Assembly: GCF_000315545.1 (NCBI RefSeq)
Contig: NZ_JH992902.1
Location: forward strand, 1,322,470-1,386,469
Length of the DNA: 64,000 bases
Direction of reading: 5' to 3'
Source: Selenomonas sp. F0473
Lineage (GTDB): Bacteria > Bacillota > Negativicutes > Selenomonadales > Selenomonadaceae
Within the stretch, counting starts at the first letter, position 1, and every line of letters starts with the position of its first letter. The notes beneath the pieces are model-generated. The model was given only the letters and a program-made list of their open reading frames with translations. It was not told where the DNA came from and did no database searches. Made by a program: the position numbers and the translations under genes. Below are positions 46,642-55,199 of the stretch, piece by piece.

Positions 46642-47982
46642 CTACTGCTGTTTTCCTGCATTTGCGGCGCCGCGCGTGGGGGCGCCGCCGGCGGATGAGC
46701 GCGTGTCGTCGCCGCCCGCGAAGGAACCGCCGCCCGCGCGGGTGCTGGCGTGACGGCCGGTGTCCGGGGATTTGGCCGACGAGCCGCTGCGGCCCTGCGG
46801 CGCTGCGGATCCATCGCCGCGCGTGCTCCGGGTGCCGGAGGCGTCGCTGCCGGTGCGCTGCTTGCCGGATTTCCCGGAGGGGCTCTTCGCGTCCGCGTCG
46901 TCCGTGTCCTTTGCGCGGTCGGATTTGCCCAGCGCCTCATCCGCGCTGACGGCGCGCCCGACGGAGGTGTCTCCTGCCGGGAGTTCGGTCGCGTTTGCGG
47001 GGATGGAGTCCTCGTATTCGCGGATCGCGCGCTCCATGCGGCTGCGCTCGGCGGGGCTGAGCGTGACGCCGAGGGTGCTCGCCATCGAGCGGCGGAGCTC
47101 CGACATGTTCGGGATCCAGTAGCTGACCTCGTCGATGTAGAGCGGCCGTCCGGGCACCATATCGGTGCGCAGACCCTTCGCCTGCGACTCGCGCAGGGTG
47201 CCGATGAACTCGAGCATCTGTCGGAGCGAGAGATCGGTCTTCACGCTGTCGATGACGCTGCTGATGATGCTCGGCAGGCGCGGGATGATGGCGGGGGTCG
47301 TGACCGCGTCGACGCATGCCTTCATGAATTTTTGCTGGCGGCGGACACGGCCGATGTCGCCCTCCTCGTCGCGGTAGCGCACGTAGGTGACGGCGGTCTT
47401 GCCGTCCATGTGCTGCATCCCGGGGCGCAGATCGATGACGAGACCCCCGTCGTCGTCCCACGGGTCCTCGTAGTACATGCGCTTTTCGACGTTGATATCG
47501 ATGCCGCCGATGGCGTCGACGATCTTTTGGAAGGCGTGCGTGTTGATGATGACGTAGTGGTCGATGCGGATGCCAAGGAAATCCTCGACGGTGCGCTGGG
47601 TGAGTTTCTCGCCGCCGTAGGCGTATGCGGCGTTGATTTTGTCGTAGCCGTTCCTAGGAATAGCGACGCGCGTGTCGCGCGGGATGGAGAGCAGCGCGGC
47701 CTCCTTTTTCCCCGGGTCGATGGTCGCGACCATGAGGGTGTCGCTGCGGCCGACGTCGTCCGCGCGCTCGTCGACGCCCATGATCATGATGGTCGCCTTG
47801 TCCTTGGCGGTGAGAAGCTCTTCTTTTTGCACGTCCTGCCGCCTGTCCAGCAGGCTGCTCTCGGCGAAGAATACGCCCGCGATCGCCGCGAGGACGAAGA
47901 CGAATATGGTGCCGAGCACGACGAACGGCCATGTTTTCTTTTTCGGTTTGACCGGGCGCCGGGGCGGTGGTAGTTTGCTCAA
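46642..47982 (-). CDS. LytR-CpsA-Psr (LCP) family cell-wall ligase
   Basis: 446 residues. A short cytoplasmic Pro/Lys-rich N-terminus, one membrane helix (WPFVVLGTIFVFVLAAIAG), then the LCP domain: GVDERADDVGRSDTLMVATID, LLSIPRDTRVAIP and the YVRYRDEEGDIGRVRRQQ signature with its conserved arginines. LCP enzymes transfer lipid-linked polymers to peptidoglycan or other acceptors. The last 100 residues are a Ser/Gly/Ala/Arg-rich disordered tail. TTG 47982 follows AGGAGAG; no ATG alternative fits. The leader upstream is long (about 180 bases). Confidence 0.88.
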   Translation of the reverse strand: MSKLPPPRRPVKPKKKTWPFVVLGTIFVFVLAAIAGVFFAESSLLDRRQDVQKEELLTAKDKATIMIMGVDERADDVGRSDTLMVATIDPGKKEAALLSIPRDTRVAIPRNGYDKINAAYAYGGEKLTQRTVEDFLGIRIDHYVIINTHAFQKIVDAIGGIDINVEKRMYYEDPWDDDGGLVIDLRPGMQHMDGKTAVTYVRYRDEEGDIGRVRRQQKFMKACVDAVTTPAIIPRLPSIISSVIDSVKTDLSLRQMLEFIGTLRESQAKGLRTDMVPGRPLYIDEVSYWIPNMSELRRSMASTLGVTLSPAERSRMERAIREYEDSIPANATELPAGDTSVGRAVSADEALGKSDRAKDTDDADAKSPSGKSGKQRTGSDASGTRSTRGDGSAAPQGRSGSSAKSPDTGRHASTRAGGGSFAGGDDTRSSAGGAPTRGAANAGKQQ

Positions 47983-48168
47983 ATGACTCTCCTATCTGAT
48001 GCGAGGCGAGATCCTTGTGCCTGGCTTCGCCGCATCGCGCATGCCGCGGGATGACGCGGCGAGATGCCCGTCTTCGTCACAAAGCCCGATGATTCGCCGG
48101 ATTGCTGCTTGTCTGAGATCCCTACACCTCGATGAATTGCCTTGCGTTCGCTCATATCCTAGATTATA
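47983..48168 (-). other. Long leader of the LCP gene, with -10 element
   Basis: A minus-strand TATAAT at 48163-48168 lies about 180 bases before the LCP start without a convincing -35. The leader has GC-rich self-complementary patches (for example CTTGTG near the gene and CACAAAG farther upstream) and no open frame of note. I see no recognised riboswitch. Confidence 0.3.
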
Positions 48169-48276
48169 CTGGATGACAAAAGAACGCGGGATTCATTCAG
48201 TATCAAATAATATATAGCAAACGCCGCCAATATGCAACCTATTTAATCATGTATTCATAGAAGGGACGCGGTTCTC

Positions 48277-48765
48277 ATGGGCGTTGAAATCGAACGAAAA
48301 TTTCGGGTGCGGGAGGATTTTCAGCCGCGGGGGACGGGCACGCGCATCGTCCAGGGCTACCTCTCCCGCGATCCCGCACGGACGGTGCGCGTGCGCGTCG
48401 CGGGAGACCGCGCGTACCTGACGGTGAAGGGGGAGACGCACGGCGCGCGCCGTTCTGAGTTCGAGTATGAGATCCCCGCGGCAGACGCGCGGGCGATGCT
48501 CGCGCTGTGCGCGCCGCCACTCGTCGAGAAGACGCGCCGCCGCGTGCCGTATGCGGGGCATACGTGGGAGGTCGACGTCTTCCACGGGGCGAACGAGGGG
48601 CTCCGCGTTGCCGAGGTGGAGCTCCGCGACGAGGCGGAGGATGTGACGCTGCCGCCGTGGGTGACGGTCGAGGTGACGGGGGAAAAACGATACTACAATG
48701 CGTCTCTCATCGCGTATCCCTTTGCCCTGTGGACAGCGGCGGAAAGGGATGTTCATCCACTGTGA
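48277..48765 (+). CDS. CYTH-domain triphosphate-processing enzyme
   Basis: 162 residues. Begins with the diagnostic EIERKF motif (GVEIERKFRV), followed by VQGYLSRDPARTVRVRVAGD, YLTVKGE and the acidic VAEVELRDE of the tunnel. CYTH proteins bind triphosphates with Mg; bacterial examples include tripolyphosphatase and thiamine triphosphatase. The ATG follows AGAAGGGA. Directly downstream begins the DnaA-box cluster. Confidence 0.88.
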   Translation: MGVEIERKFRVREDFQPRGTGTRIVQGYLSRDPARTVRVRVAGDRAYLTVKGETHGARRSEFEYEIPAADARAMLALCAPPLVEKTRRRVPYAGHTWEVDVFHGANEGLRVAEVELRDEAEDVTLPPWVTVEVTGEKRYYNASLIAYPFALWTAAERDVHPL

Positions 48766-48767
48766 TC

Positions 48768-48981
48768 TGTGGATAAGTATACATGGGCGGTCTACAAAAT
48801 ATGGAATTCAGATATTTTCCAGATTCAATATATGGTGTTATCCACTACCTTATCCACGTTATCAACAGAAATCGGAAAACCGTTCGGAAATTTTTTCCAC
48901 ACTGTGTAAAGATATGTGGATAAAGGAAATTTCGGGCTTTTGCACAAATCTATCCACAAGGTTTTACACAACTGGGGATAA
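48768..48981 (+). other. Dense DnaA-box cluster (candidate origin or DnaA-titration site)
   Basis: Nine DnaA-box-like 9-mers in 214 bases: TGTGGATAA (48768 and 48915, both perfect), TTATCCACT (48838), TTATCCACG (48850), TTATCAACA (48859), TTTTCCACA (48893), CTATCCACA (48950), TTTTACACA (48962) and TGGGGATAA (48973). The interval 48766-49037 is AT-rich, has no gene, and ends in an AT stretch (TTTTATAATTTATTC at 48999-49013) that could unwind. It is denser than the clusters next to dnaA. Confidence 0.75.
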
Positions 48982-49037
48982 CTTGTGATGAAGTGTTGAT
49001 TTTATAATTTATTCTGTTATGAAAGGGATTTTTACAG

Positions 49038-49715
49038 ATGCAAGAATGGGAAATCTGTCTGCGGCTCGTGCTCTCCTGCGTGATGGGCGGGATCATCGGC
49101 TACGAGCGGCAGATGCGGCATAAATCGGCGGGGCTCAGGACGAACATGCTCGTCTCGCTCGGCTCCTGCCTCATCATGATCCTATCGCAGGCGCTCTACG
49201 ACAACGTGGAGGGCAAGACAAACGCCGACCCCGCGCGGCTCGCGGCGCAGGTCGTCAGCGGCATCGGCTTCCTCGGCGCGGGCGCGATTATGAAGGAGGG
49301 TCTGACGGTCACGGGGCTCACGACGGCGGCGTGCCTTTGGGTCGTCGCGGGCGTCGGCCTCGCGGTCGGCGCGGGGTTTTACTTCGGCGCGGCGGTGACG
49401 ACGCTCATCGTGTTCCTCATCCTCGGCAACCTTTCGCGCCTCGACGCGTGGGTCGATCAGGACCAGCTCCTCTCGCTCTCCGTGCACACGGTCGACCGCC
49501 CGGGGCAGATCATGCGCATCAGCGCGTGCATCGAGGATCTGCACCTGCGTTCGCGCGGCGTGAAGGTAAAGACGGACGAGGACGAGGCGGAGACGCCCGG
49601 GGAGCGGCGCATCTACGTTAGTTTCGAGGTCTACAATACGGAGAATCTGAAACCCGTCTTTATCGTGGACGCGCTGCGGCAGGTGGACGGCGTGCTCCGC
49701 GTGGATGTGGTTTGA
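49038..49715 (+). CDS. MgtC/SapB-family membrane protein
   Basis: 225 residues. About four membrane helices with the family signature GGIIGYERQMRHKSAGLRTNMLVSLG and ISGIGFLGAGAIM (here VVSGIGFLGAGAIMKEG), then a cytoplasmic ACT-like C-terminal domain. MgtC homologues are linked to Mg homeostasis and, in pathogens, inhibition of ATP synthase. GAAAGGGA precedes the ATG. Confidence 0.9.
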   Translation: MQEWEICLRLVLSCVMGGIIGYERQMRHKSAGLRTNMLVSLGSCLIMILSQALYDNVEGKTNADPARLAAQVVSGIGFLGAGAIMKEGLTVTGLTTAACLWVVAGVGLAVGAGFYFGAAVTTLIVFLILGNLSRLDAWVDQDQLLSLSVHTVDRPGQIMRISACIEDLHLRSRGVKVKTDEDEAETPGERRIYVSFEVYNTENLKPVFIVDALRQVDGVLRVDVV

Positions 49716-49739
49716 CTTACGGATGAAAGAGGCGGCAAA

Positions 49740-50216
49740 ATGATTATCACATGGGACGAGTATTTTATGGGCATCGCGATCTTCTCCGCATATCGGAGCA
49801 AGGATCCGCACACGCAGGTCGGCGCGTGCATCGTGAACGAGGATAAGCACATCGTCGGCGTCGGCTATAACGGCATGCCGAACGGATGTGACGACAGCGA
49901 GTACCCGTGGGGGCGGACGGGCGAGTTCGCGGATCAGAAATATCCCTACGTCGTGCACGCGGAGCTGAACGCGATCCTCAACGCGAGCACCTCGCTCAAG
50001 GGCTGCCGCATCTACGTCTCGCTCTTTCCGTGCAACGAATGCTGCAAGGCGATCATCCAGAGCGGCATCCGCGAGGTCGTCTACCTCTCGGATAAATACG
50101 CCGCCACCGACAGTACGAAGGCGTCGAAACGGATGCTCGCCTCCGCGGGCGTTGTGTGCAGGCGCATGGAGACCGACCTCACCGAGGTGCCCGTGTCGTT
50201 TGCGGTGGAGGAGTAG
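49740..50216 (+). CDS. comEB: Deoxycytidylate (dCMP) deaminase
   Basis: 158 residues. Zinc site HAELNAILN and PCNECCKAII; the N-terminal TWDEYFMGIAIFSAYRSKDPHTQVGACIV is typical of the ComEB/dCMP deaminase family. It converts dCMP to dUMP for thymidylate synthesis. It follows mgtC by 24 bases with AGAGGCGG as site, so probably the same mRNA. Confidence 0.92.
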   Translation: MIITWDEYFMGIAIFSAYRSKDPHTQVGACIVNEDKHIVGVGYNGMPNGCDDSEYPWGRTGEFADQKYPYVVHAELNAILNASTSLKGCRIYVSLFPCNECCKAIIQSGIREVVYLSDKYAATDSTKASKRMLASAGVVCRRMETDLTEVPVSFAVEE

Positions 50217-50345
50217 CCAAGGAACCGAGGTGAGCCAAATGGAAGATTTCTTGACGATGTATTCTGTCCACCGAAAATAATAAATTTATGATATAATAGC
50301 CGCTATGATAACAAAACGGATTTTTGCGCCGAGGAGGACGTATAC

Positions 50346-51530
50346 ATGCAGAGTTTTACCTTTCATAGCCCCACCGAGATCATCTTCGGGCGGGGCGCGG
50401 AGGACCATGTCGCAGAGAAACTGCGCGCCTATGGGGCAAGCCGCATCCTCATCCTCTACGGGGGCGGCAGCGTCGTCGCATCGGGCCTCCTCTCGCGCAT
50501 TGAGAAGAACCTGACGTCCGTCGGGCTCGCCTTCCTCGTCATCGGCGGCGTCCGTCCGAACCCGCGCGTCTCGCTTGTGCGCGAGGCGATCCGCGAAGGC
50601 GTCGCGGCGGATGTGAACTTCGTCCTCGGCGTCGGCGGCGGCAGCGTCATCGACTCGGCAAAGGCCGTCGCGCACGGCATCGCCAGCCCCCATGTCGATA
50701 TCTGGGATATCTGGACGCATAAGGCCCCGCTCGAAAAGACCACCCCCTTCGGCTCCGTCCTCACCATCCCCGCGGCGGGCAGCGAGGTGAGCGACTCCGC
50801 CGTCCTCACGAACGAGGACACGGGGCGTAAGCTCGGACTCAACACGCCGCTCAATCGGCCGCTCGTCGCCTTTATGAACCCCGCGCTCGCGTTCACGCTG
50901 CCGCGCGCGCAGATCGCCGCGGGCGCCTCCGATATCATGATGCACACGATGGAGCGGTACTTCACGAATGTCAAGGAGCCGAACGTTTTTACCGACCGCG
51001 TTTCCGCCGCGCTCATCCGCACCGTCATGGAGTGCGCGGAGCGCCTGCTCGTCAGCCGCAAGGACTACGATGCGATGAGCGAACTCATGTGGTGCGGGAG
51101 CGTCTCGCACAGTGGGTTCACCGAGCTCGGCCGCTGCAAGGATTTTTCCGTGCATAAACTCGGGCACGAACTCTCGGCGCGCTTTGATTCGACCCATGCC
51201 ATGACGCTCACCGCGCTCTGGGCATCGTGGGCGCGGCACGTCTATCAGTACGACCCCGCGCGGTTCGCACAGTTCGCCGCCGACATCTTCGGCGTCAATG
51301 CGGGGACGGACGAGGAGCGCACCCGCGCGGGCATCCGCCGCATGGAGGAGTTCTTCGCCTCCATCGAGATGCCGACGAGCCTTGCGGGCCTCGGCATCGG
51401 CACGCTCACGAAGGGCACGATAGAGGAACTCGCGGGCGCCGCCACGGCGAACGATACCGTCCGCCTCGGCTCGTTCCACCCGCTCACCCGTGCCGACGCG
51501 GCCGCAATCTATACTGCCGCGAATCATTGA
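50346..51530 (+). CDS. Iron-containing alcohol dehydrogenase (BdhA/YqhD-like)
   Basis: 394 residues, group III NAD(P)-dependent dehydrogenase. VGGGSVIDSAKAVA is the nucleotide loop, IPAAGSEVSDSAVLT the substrate loop, and metal ligands lie in AGASDIMMHTMERYF, VHKLGHELSARFDSTHAMTL. The layout matches butanol dehydrogenases that reduce aldehydes with NAD(P)H. A TATAAT lies at 50292-50297. Confidence 0.9.
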   Translation: MQSFTFHSPTEIIFGRGAEDHVAEKLRAYGASRILILYGGGSVVASGLLSRIEKNLTSVGLAFLVIGGVRPNPRVSLVREAIREGVAADVNFVLGVGGGSVIDSAKAVAHGIASPHVDIWDIWTHKAPLEKTTPFGSVLTIPAAGSEVSDSAVLTNEDTGRKLGLNTPLNRPLVAFMNPALAFTLPRAQIAAGASDIMMHTMERYFTNVKEPNVFTDRVSAALIRTVMECAERLLVSRKDYDAMSELMWCGSVSHSGFTELGRCKDFSVHKLGHELSARFDSTHAMTLTALWASWARHVYQYDPARFAQFAADIFGVNAGTDEERTRAGIRRMEEFFASIEMPTSLAGLGIGTLTKGTIEELAGAATANDTVRLGSFHPLTRADAAAIYTAANH

Positions 51531-51542
51531 GCAGATAAAGAG

Positions 51543-51581
51543 AAAAGCTGCCGTATGCGTAAATCATACGGCAGCTTTTTT
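51543..51581. terminator. Bidirectional terminator after the alcohol dehydrogenase
   Basis: AAAAGCTGCCGTATG pairs perfectly with CATACGGCAGCTTTT, followed by TT. Confidence 0.85.
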
Positions 51582-51593
51582 GCTGTATCGTTT

Positions 51594-52883
51594 TTATGCG
51601 TCGAACCGGGTGCCCTTCTGATTCGCGTTTTTTTGCCGCGCAAGCATCTGTATGCGGATGGAATTGATGCGGTTCTTGATGGCGGTGACGAGCTCCTGTT
51701 TTTGGTCGGGCGGCATGGCGGATTTCTTGACCGTTTCAAGCTGCCGTTGGAGATTGCGGAGCTCTGTTTCAAGCGGGTTTTCCTTGTGGCGGGGGTCGTT
51801 TTCTTCCGCAAGGCCGAGCGCCTTTTCCGCCTCTCGTTCCTGTTTGGTCTTGGCGCGCGTCCAGCGGCCGTCGGGCAGCCGGTATTGGTAGCCGAACTCG
51901 CGCTGCCGCGCAAGGCTCCTGATGAATTCGATTTCGTCGGGTGCCTCCCCGAGTGCCTCGTCCATCTCCCTCGCCGTGTAGCGAATGGCGTCCGTGTCGC
52001 CCCCGCGTACGGAGTGCTGCAGGCGCTCATAGGTCTTATCCATGCCCTTGATGCGCAGAGCGTCGCGCCACAGCGCCCCATCGCCGTAGGTGAATGATGT
52101 GCCCATGATGCGGTCCAAGAATTTTGGGTCGTCGGGGGAGGTGAGGAAGGAGCGGTAGGCGTCGGCGGTGTCTTTGAGGCCGGCCTTCTGGAGTGCATCC
52201 GTAATCTCCCCGCGGGTCTTATAGGCGCCCTGCGCGACCTTTACCCAGATATCGTCCGCCTCGCGGTGGCGCGCCATGAAGTCAAGCTGCTTGACGCCGA
52301 TGTTGGCGAGCGAACCGTTGTATTCGTAGCGGATTCCAATGTCCGTTGCGGGGTCTGATGTGACAAATACGCCGGCGCGGCTCTGCAGCTCGCTCGCGTA
52401 GGCCTTCGTCCGCGCGTATTCGGCATGTATGGTGCGTCCGCGGGCAATGTGCTTATCGATTTCGCCGTCCGTATGCGTGATGTTGGCGATTGCGGCCATT
52501 GAGGCAAAGAGTAGGTTGTACTTCCGGAATGTCTCTTCGCCGCCGCGCTGGATTTTTGAAATGATGCCGCGGTACCGTTCGAACTTTTTATCCGCCTCGG
52601 GAAAGAGCGGCGTCCAAAAATCAAGCCGCCGCTGTTTCATCTGCTCTTCGTCAAGGTGCCAGCCGAGCACTTGGTCGCCGAGCAGCTGCAGCTCGGCATC
52701 TTCGGCGGTGAAGGCCTTTCCGAATATGGTGGCATGCTCCTTGCCGAACTTCTCCGCCTCGGCGTCCCGCGCGGCGCGCCACTGCCGGTAGAACTCTTCC
52801 TGCGACTGCGGTTCGGCGGTGATGGTCCCGTCGAATTGTTTAAAATTCTGCATGAGCCACCGGAGCCTATCCTCGGGGGTCAT
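51594..52883 (-). CDS. Unrecognised orphan protein, 5' end disrupted at a G13/C13 tract
   Basis: 429 residues from ATG 52883; mostly helical, charged, without membrane segments or a domain I recognise. Coiled-coil-like C-terminus (ETELRNLQRQLETVKK). The frame stays open upstream past 52883 with coding-like composition. An ATG at 53068 (residues MKVGTTGAAVPRSVDAP) is in frame only up to a run of 13 C (coding strand, 53003-53015), after which it stops at 52988-52990. With 14 C the two frames join into a protein of about 491 residues. So the gene is either phase variable and OFF here, or the tract length is a sequencing error. The style suggests phage or mobile-element origin, but no phage genes surround it. 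Confidence 0.6.
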   Translation of the reverse strand: MTPEDRLRWLMQNFKQFDGTITAEPQSQEEFYRQWRAARDAEAEKFGKEHATIFGKAFTAEDAELQLLGDQVLGWHLDEEQMKQRRLDFWTPLFPEADKKFERYRGIISKIQRGGEETFRKYNLLFASMAAIANITHTDGEIDKHIARGRTIHAEYARTKAYASELQSRAGVFVTSDPATDIGIRYEYNGSLANIGVKQLDFMARHREADDIWVKVAQGAYKTRGEITDALQKAGLKDTADAYRSFLTSPDDPKFLDRIMGTSFTYGDGALWRDALRIKGMDKTYERLQHSVRGGDTDAIRYTAREMDEALGEAPDEIEFIRSLARQREFGYQYRLPDGRWTRAKTKQEREAEKALGLAEENDPRHKENPLETELRNLQRQLETVKKSAMPPDQKQELVTAIKNRINSIRIQMLARQKNANQKGTRFDA

Positions 52884-53002
52884 GTTCTCAAGACGCGCGC
52901 GCGTACTGAGGTCGACGGCATAGGCGGGCGTGTCCTTTTGCTCCGGTCCCTGCTGCTGCGCGGCGGCGGCGTTTTCGTTCCTAGAGACTAGTTTTTGTCC
53001 GC

Positions 53003-53015
53003 GGGGGGGGGGGGG
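53003..53015. repeat. Homopolymeric G tract (13 G)
   Basis: Thirteen consecutive G on the plus strand (C on the coding strand of the orphan gene), near the 5' end of the extended reading frame. Such tracts change length by slipped-strand mispairing. Confidence 0.85.
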
Positions 53016-53180
53016 ATAGGGGCGTCTACGCTCCGCGGTACTGCGGCTCCTGTGGTTCCAACCTTCATCGTTGTGTCACACTCCTTTGCTGACTGATGAG
53101 AATAAACCTCTTATCTGTGATATCGTATAGTAATGAAAAAATATAAGAGAATTATGGCGCTGTATGCCGTTATTTCATAG

Positions 53181-53210
53181 AAAAACCGCCGTCCGAACGT
53201 ATTCAGGCGG
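53181..53210 (-). terminator. Terminator of the Rrf2-YdjM unit
   Basis: Minus-strand CCGCC and GGCGG with a 15-base loop, then TTTTT. Confidence 0.6.
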
Positions 53211-53226
53211 CGGCCATGTATCCTGT

Positions 53227-53667
53227 TCATAGAAGGCTGCGTATCACATAAACGGCAGCGATACATGCGAGCACGAAGAGGTACTCGCGGAAGGAGCCGA
53301 CGGTGAAGAGGCGGATGCCGTACTTCTCCGACGGGGTGAGGAGCGGGACTTTGCCGCAGACGGCGTCCTCGGCGATGTGCAGGAGGGCGCCGATGAGGAG
53401 CCAGGTGAGCACGGAGAAGAACGCGGCGTCGTAGAAGAAATACCCCGCGCTGTGCGTGAGCGCGCCGAGGAGGGCGAGGTAGAGGAGCGGCCAGTGCGAC
53501 CAGCCGCGATGGCGGCTGCGCCATGTGCGCCAGCCGACGCTGCCGGGCGTGCCCTCAATTTTATCCGGAAGAATCGCGCCGACACATGCCGCAGCGGCGG
53601 GGAGCGGGTCCTGTGTTGCGGCGTAGGCGATGGTGCCCGTTAAGGCGATGTGGCTTATCCACTTCAT
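53227..53667 (-). CDS. YdjM-family membrane-bound metal-dependent hydrolase (DUF457)
   Basis: 146 residues, four hydrophobic helices. HIALTG near the start, ILPDKIEG and HRGWSHWPLLYLAL hold the His/Asp residues that define this LexA-regulated YdjM/DUF457 family, whose hydrolase activity is assumed. Its ATG overlaps the Rrf2 stop (ATGA), so translation is coupled. Confidence 0.82.
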   Translation of the reverse strand: MKWISHIALTGTIAYAATQDPLPAAAACVGAILPDKIEGTPGSVGWRTWRSRHRGWSHWPLLYLALLGALTHSAGYFFYDAAFFSVLTWLLIGALLHIAEDAVCGKVPLLTPSEKYGIRLFTVGSFREYLFVLACIAAVYVIRSLL

Positions 53668-54107
53668 TTCGCCGCGCGTATCTCCCGGCGCGCGTCCGCC
53701 GCCACGTCCGCAAGCGTCATGCGCGACATCTCGCGTTCCATCGCGCGCTGTATCTCGGTGAGCCGCCCGTCCAGCGCGCCGTGGATGCTGCGCCCCACGG
53801 GGCAGGCGGGGTTCGGGTTCTCGTGAAAGCTAAAGAGCGCGTCGCTCCCGAGGCTCTCCACGGCGTGAAATATATCGGCGAGCGTGATATCGGTGAGCGG
53901 CCGCGCCAGATGCGCCCCGCCCTCGCGGCCGCGCGTCACGCGGATGAGGCCCGCGCGGCGCAGCTGGCCGAGGATGCGGCGGATGACGACGGGATGCGCG
54001 CCAATGCTGCCCGAGAGCGACTCGCTCGTCTCGGTCTCCGTATCGCCGAAGATGTCGATACAGACGAGAATGTGTACGGCAATCGTAAAACGACTTGAAA
54101 TCTGCAT
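53664..54107 (-). CDS. Rrf2-family transcriptional regulator
   Basis: 147 residues. Winged helix typical of Rrf2: SSRFTIAVHILVCIDIF, SGSIGAHPVVIRRILGQLRRAGLIRVTRGREGGAHLARP. Three-Cys Fe-S ligands seen in IscR/NsrR are not present (a single Cys in ACPVGRSIHG), so it is more like the YwnA group that senses stress without a cluster. GGAGGATACAAT precedes ATG 54107. It probably controls its own operon with YdjM. Confidence 0.88.
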   Translation of the reverse strand: MQISSRFTIAVHILVCIDIFGDTETETSESLSGSIGAHPVVIRRILGQLRRAGLIRVTRGREGGAHLARPLTDITLADIFHAVESLGSDALFSFHENPNPACPVGRSIHGALDGRLTEIQRAMEREMSRMTLADVAADARREIRAAK

Positions 54108-54129
54108 ATTGTATCCTCCACTGTTCTGT

Positions 54130-54158
54130 ATGATACAATGGAAGTGAGAAAAATGCAA
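54130..54158 (-). promoter_or_regulatory. Promoter of the Rrf2 gene
   Basis: Minus-strand TTGCAT and TATCAT, spacing 17, ending about 20 bases before the ATG. Confidence 0.5.
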
Positions 54159-54215
54159 GCGTTTCGTCGTAGACCGTCGCATCCATCGCGCAGAGCGCAA
54201 AGACCTGCGGGCAAT

Positions 54216-54740
54216 CTAGCCGTATACCTGCACGGCGCTGAGCTGCTGCTGCGTCGTGACGACGAGTTTGAGATGCACCGTATGCGCCTCCTTTGCGAGG
54301 CTGCGAATCGTCGGCTGGCGCCAGAGGGAGTGAACGATCTCTCGGCTTTGGAGACAAATATCGGTACCGCCCGGCGCCGACCGGTCCATGTCGTATCGGT
54401 GCGAGATGTTGATGTAGCCGAGCGTCCCGCGCCGCCCGTCCACCGGACGCATCATAACGGGGACGAGCACGCACCCGAGCCCGATCGGCAGGGGGATGTT
54501 GCGCCGCCGCGAAAGGCTGCGTCCGGCATTGCGGCGGATGAGCCGCAGATCCTTGTCCTCGCGCTCCGCCAGACAGGAGAGCACGTATTCGGCCGCGGCG
54601 ATGAGCGGAAAACTGCCGCCCGCAACGGGGTAGACATGCGTCCGGTTTCCACCGTCCGCACCCGTTACCGGAACGACTGCAAGGATGTCCGCCGCCGGGG
54701 GCAGGCACTGCATCAGTTGTTCGCGCTTGGAAAAATTCAT
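54216..54740 (-). CDS. ComK-like protein (tentative)
   Basis: 174 residues from ATG 54740 (AAAGGAG, 8 bases). No strong motif, but the order of conserved features resembles ComK: a polar N-terminus, a basic RRNAGRSLSRRRNIPLPI block, LVPVMMRPVDGRRGTLGYIN and a Ser/Arg-rich end. ComK is the DNA-binding activator of late competence genes in bacilli. The similarity is from reading only and may be chance; an alternative is an uncharacterised regulator. It is transcribed away from the DUF1659 gene. Confidence 0.4.
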   Translation of the reverse strand: MNFSKREQLMQCLPPAADILAVVPVTGADGGNRTHVYPVAGGSFPLIAAAEYVLSCLAEREDKDLRLIRRNAGRSLSRRRNIPLPIGLGCVLVPVMMRPVDGRRGTLGYINISHRYDMDRSAPGGTDICLQSREIVHSLWRQPTIRSLAKEAHTVHLKLVVTTQQQLSAVQVYG

Positions 54741-54947
54741 ATCGGATCTCCTTTCTCTGCTTCTCCGCGGTTGGCGAGGCCGCGGAACAGTTCTGTATAG
54801 GATCACCCGTTTCCTTTCTGAAAGATATTATATAGAAAATACGTTCGTATGTAAAGAAATTTTTCGAACGCGGTTCCTCCTTTTTTGACCTGCGGCAGGT
54901 ATAGAGATGTAAGGCTTACAAGAATAGAGAGAAAGGAGTTGATCCGG

Positions 54948-55163
54948 ATGGCACGCAAGAATGCAGCGAGCAGGCTCACGCTGAAGGTCGTGACGGGCGT
55001 CGGCGCGGACGGCAAGAACACCTATGCCAACCGCTCCATCGGCAGTCTGTCCCCGGCGCTGACCGACGAGGATGCGCTCGCGGTCGGCAAGGGATTCGCA
55101 GGCCTCCAGAAGCACGGCCTCGATACCGTAACGCGTACGGATTCCGCCGTCCTCGAGGACTAA
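54948..55163 (+). CDS. DUF1659 protein
   Basis: 71 residues: SRLTLKVVTGVGADGKNTYANRSIGSLSPALTDEDALAVGKGF. DUF1659 proteins are short Firmicute proteins always next to a DUF2922 gene. Function unknown. AAAGGAG precedes the ATG. Confidence 0.85.
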   Translation: MARKNAASRLTLKVVTGVGADGKNTYANRSIGSLSPALTDEDALAVGKGFAGLQKHGLDTVTRTDSAVLED

Positions 55164-55199
55164 GGGATCCGATGAATGAAGAGAAAGGAGGGAAGCACG

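Noticed and set aside
47999-48170. Possible fourth copy of the hairpin repeat in the LCP leader
   Set aside because: Only short shared words (GCGAGATC, CTTGTG/CACAAAG) and no matching inner stem; similarity too weak.
51594-52883. Complete prophage
   Set aside because: Only one phage-flavoured orphan gene; no integrase, capsid, portal or lysis genes nearby.
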